Origin: Nymphaea colorata
Lineage: Eukaryota > Streptophyta > Magnoliopsida > Nymphaeales > Nymphaeaceae
NCBI RefSeq assembly: GCF_008831285.2
Contig: NC_045148.1
Coordinates: 11,638,183 to 11,702,182 of the forward strand
Length of the DNA: 64,000 nt
Reading direction: 5' to 3'
Shown here: piece by piece, positions 37,701 to 49,843 of the stretch
Numbering within the stretch: position 1 is the first letter of the stretch
How the letters are laid out: the number at the start of each line of letters is the position of its first letter
Translations under genes and position numbers: made by a program
Notes under the pieces: model-generated
What the model saw: only the letters and a program-made list of their open reading frames with translations
What the model was told of the DNA's origin: nothing
Database searches by the model: none

Positions 37701-40700
37701 TTGAAAAGTCAGGAAGAACCACTGTCAGATACGATGATGCTCTAGCCGAAGGAATTCTTGCCCATTCTGACTGCAGAAGAGGTTCAGAACTCTGGGAGAA
37801 TGGGCGAGGGGCGGGATCTAAAAGCAATGTCAAGCAAAGTGTAGGCGTCGTAGCAGTTGTAGGCTCAAAGTCTACAAAAGACGCTCCAATCTCTTCGTCA
37901 GCAGTTACAGCTTGCATAGCTCCAGTTGTAGGCGTCGTAGCAAAAGTGCGCACTAGCGCACTTCCTCTGCGCCAAAGATAGCTAGTGCTTTTCTTTCCAA
38001 AAGAACAAATTCTTCTCTTTAGTGGCTCGTGACGTATATTTCACTCGCATCGAAAGACGAGGCACGAGATGGATCCCATCCCCTTTGCCGCCTACTGCTA
38101 CTAAATCACCACCCCCCCAAGTCAAGCTGGTGCCCGCTGTTGCGCTAAGCTCCAATGGGGGCAAATGTTGGGTGCGTTTTGGGAACATCTGCCTCTTTTT
38201 GGTATAGTTAGTACTAATAGCATATAATTTTTGGTCAAGTGAGTACAACTCCATTCCGCACTGCTGTGCCGGGCGTGCGACCTATCAACCTACTAGTAAT
38301 GGGGGAGAAAACATAGCATGTCGCAACGCTTGATTCGAGGCGTCAGCAAAACACTGCCGCCTTTTCCAAAAACAACAAAAACCCCCTTTGCGCCCCAGGA
38401 CGGAGTGGGGGATGGCCCTACGCGCAAGCAGCAGCAACACCGGCTCCACAAAGTCTGAATCGAATCTGTCTTTTGAGTTTCCCATTCCCTATTCCGGAAG
38501 AAGAATGAAAGGGTGCGAAGCGAGCGCTTCTAGCTGCTTCGCCTGCTTCTGATTATGCGCCTATGTTGGCGTGGCGAAAATGCACTAAAAGCGAGATGAA
38601 CGGGATGGATTGATAAATGGCATGATCTGTTCTGATAGATCGAATGAGATAGTGCGGAATGGAGGTTAAATCCAGGCGATTTTCGATTTTTGATTTTCGA
38701 CGAGGTTTCTAACCTCAAACTCACTGGCAGAGCAGATCGGCATCTTTTTGTTTTCATCGAGTTGTAGCAACATTAAACCTCTGATGGACTGGTGCATTTT
38801 TTGACAGCTACATCCAACCACGCTCGCATGCTCAGGTAGGATTTTTGTTAGCTTTTCAGTCCATTTGCATATGTGCATTGGACATTTTGAGGCAAGTAAT
38901 ATGTTTGTTGGTTTCTACTTTTTGTTTGTCTGTTAGTTTCTAGTTTTTTGTTTTCAATCCATTAGTTTCAAGTTTTTGTTCTGAATCAATCTGCACGTAA
39001 GTGAGGCTTCTCATCCACATAAGTGTCTCACTTTTACTGATTTGTTGACGATTGGTTCAATATTTTAGTTACAAATTTACAACTGTCTGGTTCTCAATTT
39101 TGTTTGTTTGTTTCTTTAAACTGCGTTACGTATTTGGTGGGAGATATTTGGACCTTCTGTTCCTATTCTTCAAAGAGTAGCAATCAAAATTTTAAGCCAC
39201 ATGCATTGCATCAGCTTGCAAAAGAAATTGGAGTGCATTTGAAGTTGTTAATACGAAGAAGAGAAGCAACCTTTTACCATCTAGACTAACTGATACGGTA
39301 TTCATTATAATGAATAAGCGTTTACAAAGCATGGCTGCAAAAATAAACAAGATAAATGCAAATTCAATCTATACATACCATGTGAATCCATTACCAGAAG
39401 CACAAAATGTAGAGGTTGGGTTGTCTTCAGGTTTACAAGAAGAAGATAACAAAGAATGCAGATCAAGTAGAACAAATGAACAAGCTGACTCTACTACATG
39501 GGATGAAGATTAATGATGGATATGTTCTTTTTTTTTTTGTATTTTAAGAATTATTTAAATTGTGTTGTAAAGCCATGAGGTCTATAAACTTGATGTTATT
39601 TATGCATTTGTTTGCCTGCTTGTGTTCATTTTTTTTTTTATGCACTTCTTTTTTTTAGTCTCTATTTAATCCTCATTTTTTTAGTTCGATCTAGGATTTC
39701 TGCATAACGGGTTAATAAATTAATATGTATTATGTTTTCTTTATTTCTGATTTGTAGTTAATATGTTCTCTTTATTTCTGATTTTCAGGTAAATACTTAA
39801 TACTTAATAGTTATTTATGCTTTTTTTTTTGTGTGTCCATTTTCTATTTTTTTTGTTACGTATTTCTACTTTTGTTGTTGTCTTATTAGTTTCTCATTTA
39901 TTTTATTTTTTTCCTAACTTTTAAGATTTTTTAGGATTTTCTTAATTAAAAAAATATTTTTTTTCTCGTATTTTTCAAGTCCACCGAAATTATACCCGAG
40001 AAAACCTCACAGTTTAAAACTCAACTCCGAAACGTTATTTGTGACTACGGATAAAAGCATACAAGGACATTTTTCTGGCAAAAAAAATGTATGTTCTAGA
40101 AGAATTATTTGCCTCCGGACTTCTGTTTCTCACTTCAACATTATTTACCACTTTCCCAATTCCAAATATGCCTAAGAATATCATAAAAAGTCCAAGTAGT
40201 CAGTGAGAAATACCTTTCTCTTTTAAGCCACTGAATTGTCCATCAGTAGAAAGGGCACTGCAAAAATGTCAGCGACATGGTAAGTTATAAATAGAAAAAG
40301 TACTCTGATGAAAACTGCAAGTCCTTAGTGTGTCTAAGAACAACAAGGCAGAGATAGAGATGATCAATAAAAGGAAGAGAAAGTACATTTTAAGAAATTA
40401 TGTGCAAATGGTGCAAACACACAGTCAAGAATATTGTTCCATGTTAAATTCTACAGAAATGATGCATGGGAACAAAGGAATTGCATATCACAAACTTAAC
40501 TACAGAAGCATAAATCATTTGTTGAGCCTATTCACATGAACAAAGGCACAAAAATCGTGTAAGCACAAGCAAGAGTGTTGATATTATTATTATCAATTAC
40601 TTCAAGAAACAAGGTACAATGGTATAAATAACAGCCTCCCCATTAACATACACATACAGAGACACGTACATACTACAGGCATGAAAAAGTACCATCCTTG

Positions 40701-43700
40701 TAGTCTGTGCGGCACGGCAAGAACCTTATGCCGTCAACCTTAAGACAATCGAAAGGAGCGAAAAGATCAATTGGAAAGCAAAGTGCATAAAAAACTCAGC
40801 GTGTGAATAAAGAAAACTCGCAATGTATTTATCTTGGACAACTTGTACATCACGAGAGAAGTAACAAAGGAGAATAATATCAACTTGCTTACATAGGGTT
40901 GGGGTTGCTGTCCGGCCGAGTGAACATTTATTGTAAAGCTTATTATTTACTCTCCTATACGGCTGTCTCCAAGAGATCTTTGGAAGAGGACCGGCCTTCG
41001 GCAGCACAGTTGGTCGCGACCAGGCCGGGTCCTACCAGTTTAGTATCAAAGCACTTTGAGGGCAGATTATTGGCAGCTATGGGGCACAAAGGAAAACATA
41101 TTCATATTGAGACGCCAAACCATGAGGAAGAGATGATAGAACATGAAGAAGAGGAGTATTCGCTTTCAGCAGATGTAGAGCCCACGAACGACATAGTATC
41201 CAACCTTGAGAACGACATGAACCAAATAAGACATGATATGTCCGAATGTAAAAAACATTTCAGCAAACTCGATTTCTTAGATGAAATGAGGGACATCATG
41301 AGAACCATGTCGTCATGTAATCAAGAACTTAAGGATACAACTCAACAGCTAAACCGACGGATTGAACAAGTTGAGAAAAATACTCATGGTATGATGATGA
41401 GAGAGGATAAAGGAAAGGGAGTCCTAAACACGGCAAGTTCGTCTTATCAAAGGGGCAAGAATCCAAATGAACCCATCTCGCATATTGGAACAAGTAGAGC
41501 TGGAAATAGAAGCAATGGAGGGATGCAATTAGCCCACAACCGGACATGAGGGATCCATTTTGTCCTCAAAATAGGCGTAATGAGATACCCATAGGACCGA
41601 TTGGAATAGACCATGGATTCAAATGTTGACCGCCCAAAACATAGAATCCCCAATATGAGGACTTAAACCGGTGGGAATTTAGTCCCTTACAAGTGAACAA
41701 GCATAAGCAAATGGTACTAGTAAGCAAAGAAGGGATTGTACAGACTCAAACACAAAGGAACATTCTCCCCCCTTCAAATAAGGCTGACTCGGTGCCAACT
41801 GCATCATGGTAGGCACAGACTTTTTTTGGGTAGCACCACTTCAATCGAAATGCACACTCCCATGTAGGTTGCTCTTCATCTGCCTACTTGACGAAATATT
41901 TCTTCAACTCCCTAAGATAGTTGATCTTGTGTGGAAGAATATGCTCCAGCTGTCTGTCGGCTACACGCTTACCTGTAAGGGCTCTTTGTAGGATTGTCTC
42001 ACTTTGTGGCTAGCTCCGCTCTGGATCCTCAACATCGACATAGAATGGCTTCAGGTTGCATATGTGAAACACTGGATGCACCTTGAAGTCTGACAGCAAA
42101 TCTAACTTGTACGCTAGCTTCCTAATTCTATTAGTGACATTGTCATAAAAAAACATGTACAAGTATTATACGGCAAGGAAAAAGACGTGTATAATACGGC
42201 AAAGTTATATATCTCGGGAATAAAACCGAAAAAAATGATAAATTTTAATAATAAATAAATAATCCTGATAATTATATAAAAATAAAGTAAATGAAAAATT
42301 TAAAAAAAACATTGAAAATTTTGCAAAGGCTCGGTAATTCATCACAAAAGTAAGGGTTCGGATAGGCCAAAGATGATACCATGATTTTAGTAATCTGAAA
42401 AATTTATATATATTTGATTTCAAAAAATAAAATAAGATAAAAAAATTCATACTCATAACCCATCACATGATTCACAACATTAAATAAAATCGGCCGGTTT
42501 TAAAGCATCGAACCTAAGCAAGAGGGCAACAAGAAAATGTGGAAACTAAGAGGGAAACATAAGGCAGATTAACGATATAAAATCTACACAAGCATAACCG
42601 GTGCAGGTAAGGCAGGTTTTAAAATACATAATACGGTAGCATCAAATGCAACAAAAAACGGGGGAAAACTAAAGGGGAAACATAAAAAGGTATAAAACCA
42701 ATTGCAGAAAAAAAGAGCAAGCATACAATTAGGTGGCCTCTATGTGCTGATTTTGCCCAAAATCACCGCCACGCCCGCCGGCCTTTGTCGAGTGCCTGAG
42801 GTCACAGTGAGTGAAGACTGAAGAAGGCTCACCGCTGGAAAAATCTTCTGCCCGCCGGCGATTCCCATCAACCGCCCTCACCATCACCGCTCGTCCGTCC
42901 GGCGACTTCCTCTTCACTGTCTTTGAATGAGCAGAGAGAAACGATCGACTGAAGGAGGGAGACGCGAAGAGGAAAGGAATCGCGAGGGGGAAAGGGAACG
43001 ATTTTAACTTTTACTTTAACCTAAGCCCTTTTTCTATCTAAAAATACGTTTCTGCCATTAAAAGGACCGATCAAATTTAAAACAAAACAAATCTTTTATA
43101 AATATTACATGCCATGCTATTTTTAAAACTCATCGCACACCTTTAAAAAACGTGAAAGACGCGTATAAAACGCGTATAATGCGTTTTTTTATTTTTTACC
43201 GTTTTTGAAAAAAACGCGTCACATTCCCGTTTCATTCGGCTGGGAGGTTTTCCGCGTATAATATGCATTTTTTTTTAAAAACGGCATTTTTTGTGACAAA
43301 ATTGATTAGTCACAGTGAAAGACTTTTCATACTTCCGAATTAAGGCATGGTGGTTTTTGCATGCTAGTTTGTCTTTAGCCCGGCTTCCGTCCTTGCACTA
43401 CTTCGTGGTCCCTCGGAGGCCCTTGGCCAAAGACACGACCGCAAGTGAGCCAACCTTCCCATGGGTTTGGGCGTGGTTTTTTTCGATTAAGCATGGTTTG
43501 TATGGTTTGTGAGTGAGTTGCGAGAGATTTTCTTGTATCTTGTACGGCCTCACACCCCTTAGTCTATTGTAGTAGGTCTGGCCTTAGTTAGTTTTTGGGG
43601 AAGCCTCACTTATTCATCCCGTCCTATTGGGTTTTTGCGCTGGGGTCCTGTCCAGCCGGATAAATCTTTTGTATTAATTTGCCTAGGAATTTTTGTTTTA

Positions 43701-46700
43701 GATTCCCTCAAGAAGATCTTGGGAGTAGGATTCCCAATTGGTGCGACTTTTCTAGTCTCCACTGGTCGGGTCCTAACAATTGGTATCAGAGCGAGTCTTG
43801 AGGATAAACCGGCAATTGTTAGCACAAGTTCCTTGGAAGATTCAGCTTCAAAGGGCAGCTATATAGTCGGCTTTGTCAGTTTCGGTTTTGAGCAGTGCAT
43901 TTCTTACACAGACCTTTGGGTTTTTTTTTTTTTGAGTCAGCCATGGTTTTCTAGTTAGTGTTCACAGCTTTTCTTGCTGCTCACCTTAGCAAAAATAGGG
44001 TTGTGTACCCTGCACACCCGAGGGTAGCAAAGCTCGAGGTGCGTCACGGAGGCATCAAGCGGACAAGGTGATTTAGGCTCTTCCCTTTGAGCCCGGCCGA
44101 GAGCGAGGTGTGACTGCCGAGGCTGCGGTCTAGGGTAAGCCTACGTAGAAAGGTGGTGGAAAAGGAAAGAGCGGCTGGCGATATCCCTTGCCTACAAAAT
44201 AGGAAAGAGGATTCCGCTTGGGGATCTTCCGGATTTGGAATGGGTCAAGGCGGGAAATAAAGATTTGGGAGAAGGAGACGTGGTAAGGATGATGGCTCGG
44301 ATGGGTGACACGTGGAGCTAAGGACGGACGGGATTGGACCGAGCTAGGGTTACTTACCGGATTCGACGCCGGCGAGCTTGGATCTCCTCTTGTGTGTCGG
44401 CCGTTAGGGCTAACTTCCAAAGCAAAAATGACCACGTTGCCCTTGGTGTTTCTGACCATGACTTCGATTGTTATAACTACTCAAAAGTTGATCGAAATCG
44501 AACTGTTATAACTACTCAAAAGTTGACTCTTCTACGCTGCTTCTCTGACCATTACCAAACTAAACTGACTCTGCCGACCACACTGCCATTGCGCTGCCTG
44601 TGTGTTCGTAGGAAAGGGAGAGACGGGTTGGTCCACCTATTGCCGCACTCTCCAAGTTCCTCGACAGTCACACCTCGCTCTCGGCCAGCCACAAGCTATT
44701 TCCAGACGCAAAAGAACCTATCTCCAAAGGAGGCTCGTAAGCAGGAATTCTTAGCCAAGTTTGACTTCGCATTGGAGTACAAAGCATGAAAGGTCAATGT
44801 CGTTGCTGATGAATTGAGTCGAAAGGCAGAACTTATAGCAACTCGAGTAGAGTCCTCCGAAGTACAACTGGAGGGTGCTCTCCATGATTGTGTCCTTGAA
44901 GGGATGCGGCAGGACCCGACGGCACAATACTTGGTGGCCGTATCTTAAGCAGAGAAGACTCAAAGGTTCTAGTTACGAGACAAACTCCTCACCAAAAGCG
45001 GACGTGTATTTGTGCCACAATGGGGGCAACCTTCGACCGAAGCTTTTAAAGGAGTGTCATGATACCTTTATGGGCTGGTCACCCTGACCAAGAGCAAACC
45101 TTAACACTCCTTGAACGCGGATATTATTTGTCACAAATGCGAGATGATGTTGAGGCCTACGTGAAGACGTGCCTCATCTGCCAGCAAGACAAAGGGTTGA
45201 ACCAGAAGCCAGCAGGCCTCTTACAACCGTTGGTAATGAGAAAGCCAATCCATAGACTTGATCATAAGCCTATCGAAAGTAGATGTCTCTAGCTCTATTT
45301 ATGTTGTTGTGGATAGGTTTTCAAAGTATGTTACATTTATCCCAACTTCAAAGGAATGTCTCATAAAGAAAACGGTGGAGTTCTTCGTGGAGAACATAGT
45401 CAAGCATTGGGGCGTGCCGAAAAGCATTGTGAGCGACTGCGATGCTCATTTCACGGGCACGTTGTAGCATGAAATATTTCGTTTGCTCAGCCTAGACTTG
45501 TTGTTTCCACGAGTTTCTACCCACAGACAGACGACTAGCTGGAGTGTATCAATGCCTTGTTGGAAGAGTACTTGCGACACTTCGTCAGTGCAAACCAGAA
45601 AAACTGGGAAAAGCTCAATGTTGACCAATTCTGCTACAACTTGTAAAAGAGCGAGTCTTGTAAGCACAGTCCATTTGAAATAGCTACGGGACAACAACTG
45701 TTGATGCTACACACTCTTGCTGCCCAGGAAAATGGAAGGCCTACATTTGCCTACCAGTTTGTTAAAGACTGACATGAACAGGCAGAACCTGCCAAGACAT
45801 TATTAGATAAGGTTGCCAAAAAGATGAAAAAGTTGGCTGATGAAGACCGACAACCGGCTGAATTTTGAGTTGGAGACCAAGTCCTCATGAAGCTATATCC
45901 TGATTGCACGGGTATTTTTCGTGGGTGATACCATGCCTTAATTCGGAAGTATAAAAGGTCTTTCACTGTGACCTAGAGAATTGGGAACTAGCCTACAAGT
46001 TATATCTGTTGCTAGACTTCAAGGTGCATCCAGTGTTTCACATTTGTAATTTGAAGTCATTCTATGTTGATGCCGAGGACCCGAACAGAAGCCAGCCACA
46101 ACGAGAGCCAATCCTATAAAGAGCCCCTACAAGTAAGCATGTAGTCGACAAACAGTTGGAGCGAATTCTTCGACACAAGGTCAACTGTCTTAGAGAGCCG
46201 AAGAAATATTTTGTCAAGTGGGCGGATAAAGAACAACCTACCTGAGAGTATGTGTTTCGGTTGAAGTCGCACTACCCGGAATAAGTCTGTGCCTACCATG
46301 ACGCAACGGCGCTGATGACGGTACATGATTTGAAGGGGGGAACATGTTCACTTGTGTCTAAGTCTGTATAATCATTTCTTTTGCTTACTAATACCATTTG
46401 CCATTTGCTCAATGTTTATTCACTAGCAAGAGAATACCCTCCTATCGATCTAAGTGTCATGTTTGGGATTCTGTGTTAGGGATGGTCGGCATTTGAATGC
46501 GGTTTCGACCAACCTTATGTAAGCAAGTTGAGATTTTTTTTTTTCTTACCTCTCTCATGATGCACAAGCTTTTCAAAATAAATACATTGCAAGTTTTCTT
46601 TATTCACACTTTGCGTTCTTTATGCACTTTGCTCTCCAAATGTTCTTTGCGGCCCTTTCGATTGTTTTAAGGCTGACTGCAAAAAGTTCTTGTCATGCCG

Positions 46701-49653
46701 CACGGAAGAAGGTGTCAGTCTGTGACACTACATGCCTTGTAGATATATGATTTGGTTAAACTAAGACACGTATGTAATTACAATCAACCTCAATATGCTT
46801 CATCCCCTTGAGGAAAACTAGACAATTAGCAATATAGATGGCTGCCTAGTTATCACACATCATCACGATTTGAGCCGAGATCTCTACAAGTGAATCATTT
46901 AGGATAGATCTTATCCACATCATCTCTACAAATGTTTGAACCAAGGCTCTATATTGAGGCCCCTCAAGCTAATATGTACTTATAAGCTTCATTTGCACTA
47001 TAAACTTTAAATATCCTATAGAAGGTTTATGTTCACTCAACTAACCTGAGGACTTTGATCAAAAGTATACATATCTTCAGTAACTCCACGCATGATTCTT
47101 AAACTTCAGTACTGAATATAATATCCACAATTGCACAAGATTTTTTTTTTCCTTATAAACATACAGTTATGCAACCCATCCATTGCTAGAAAACAACCTC
47201 AAAGGATTTATTTGCTTCATCATATGCTGCACAGTCTAACATTCATAGCAAATTTAGTAAATTTTTTCATGACACGCAATACATAAGCAAGTCTATAGAT
47301 ATATTTCGTGATCTATTGACATTGTTCAACAATTGATTTCATCTCATACATGTTGCCAATATGTTAAAGCACGAGATTCAAAAAGTGGCAGACTCAAAAC
47401 AATTGTTGCAAATCTGGTTTGTGCACGTTGTATCAATTCAACTCCATTTATAAATTTTCTCATGAGACTCAAGACAGCTAATAATCTTGACCAAGAGAAG
47501 CAGCTCCAATTATGCATGTAATAAGAAAGACCAGCAACAACATCTCAAGATAACTAGCAACACATGCCAAAGAATAAGATTCTAAAGCAGCTTCAAAGAA
47601 AGACAAACAACAATCCCATAGAACAATCACCAAAGGGTTGGTGAGAAGCACAGACTTGAGGCAAAGAATGCAGACTTCCAAGGGACACAGTTTGGAAACA
47701 AGACATCAACCAATCTGCAGTGAACCTGGATCAAATCCAACAATATCAACAGAAAACCATGTCCACAGACCAGGTTTCAGATCTGACCCCCAACTCCCAT
47801 CAGGTCTTTTGATGGCCAAACTCTTTTCTGTTAATCCTTTTCTTTTATTTAACCACCAAATCCACAGCAAAGAACTGAGATTAATTTCTCCACCTACAAT
47901 ATGTGGCAGATTAATGTAGACATGGTTTTCACTCTGATACCATGTTGCAACTTACACATTAAGAGTTTAAGGTAGAAGAATATCAATAAGACATGAGACT
48001 TTGAAGGCAAAGGGAAGAGAGAAGAAGAAAGAAGAAAGAAAGAGAGAAAAGAGACAAACGAGAGTTAGATAGACGGAGAATCATTAAACTTCATTTAGAC
48101 TCCTAATCCCACTTTAAATAGAGATTAGGGTTAAGAAAAAACAATATCAGTAAGCTATACATACTTTATCAAAATTACATATGACGACCCATAAAATATG
48201 TCGCTGGTTCAAAATAATTAGTCAATAGTCAATATCAAACACTTAATCAACAAATATGATAACTGTAAGATTGGAAACCAATCATTCCATCGAGTCCAGC
48301 ATCCACTATTTCATCATACAAAAGTGCACTTAAACTTAAGCACCATAATATGAATTCAATGCATTCTTTAAAGTTTAAACCATAAAATAACGGTCTATTC
48401 TTCACATAACAAAAAGAAGCAAACAATTTTAACAAGAAAAAGGCAAGATGGCTTGCAAATATAACTCAAAATTCAATATCTGAGTAACACTGTCAGATGG
48501 GTCCTGATATGGGTAAGGTACAGAACCTATGGATACGGCAATGCTAGTGCCACAGGAAATTTTCACAAATGTGGATGTGGGGGTATGTCAAGGTGCGAAA
48601 TTAATTATCATATCGGAGAATTTCTAAAAATTTAACAAGTTTTGATAGCACTTCTTTTCAAGTTTTAAAAAATTAAGTATTTATTTATAATATATGTTAT
48701 CAAGGCACCTAGGCAAAAAAGGCAACCAATTTTTCTTTAAATTTTTTTAGTGGTGTTAATATGCCAAGTTATTTTGATTAACTATTATTAATATTTGGAA
48801 TGTGGAGAGTAGTAATATAACAAGCATAATCAACTTAAACAATAAAAAATTAACTGTTAACTTCATTGAATATGCAAAATCCATAGAAGAAGTATAACAT
48901 TACTCATTAAATGTAATCTAATAGAAGAAACAAAAAAAAAAAAACTAAATCTAATATCTAGACTATACATAAAAGCATATACATATAACACGCATTACAA
49001 TATGTAACAAGACTAACAAATTGCACTACAATACAATTTAACATAATAGTATATACGTATAAGTTCATAACGAGCATAACAAATTAACAACACATATAAC
49101 TATATGATATAAGTATGTAACATAAACCATATTAATGTATACATAATAGGTATGAGGTATCACAATACTATATAACAGACTTAGTGGCTAACAATATATA
49201 CATCTATGATCTAAGAATATACATATAACAGCATAATGAACATAACAATACATAATCAATACAAAATAAATTACTCAATTAAGAACTTTAATTAAAAGGG
49301 AATGTGCTTTTCAATTTACCATGGACTAGGCGTGTTCGCCCCAAGACCAGCCTAGGTGCCATTGCCTAAGTGGTGAACTTAGGCGACAGGTGTGGATTCA
49401 CACTTAGTCCATGCTTGGGTGAGGCCTAAACAACATAGCTTATAATATAGGTGATTGATAATGAAGGGATTTAAAAGAAATTTTGTGAAAAAAAAAAGTA
49501 ACTACTTTAAAAAGGCAAAAGCCACAATGGACAAAACCCTTGAACTCAAACTCTCCTTCTCTCTCTATTGAGAAGTGCAATAGGTATTCACCCCTCCCTC
49601 TCTCTCGTTCATTTGCACCCACCCAACCCTTTCTCTCTATCCTACTTGGAGAT

Positions 49654-49722
<69 letters not shown>

Positions 49723-49799
49723 TTCATTTTTCCCCCAATCTCTCCTTTTGTATTTCTCCTATCTGTAAAAACCAACTCCCTCTCGTGCGTTCATTTCCC

Positions 49800-49843
<44 letters not shown>

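Larger units (their letters stand above)
41763..43352 (-). pseudogene. Minus-oriented gypsy pol 3' end, split by a Mutator-like insertion
   Basis: Positions 41804-42138 and 43305-43352 are the reverse complement of the pol 3' end at 45925-46320. They cover the region after the integrase core, with the HPVFHICNLKPF-type motif and the chromodomain-side end. Matching words include GTGAAACACTGGATGCACCTTGAAGTC and GTCACAGTGAAAGAC with the neighbouring ACTTCCGAATTAAGGCATGGT. The 1166 bp between the two blocks is a separate insertion. Confidence 0.75.
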
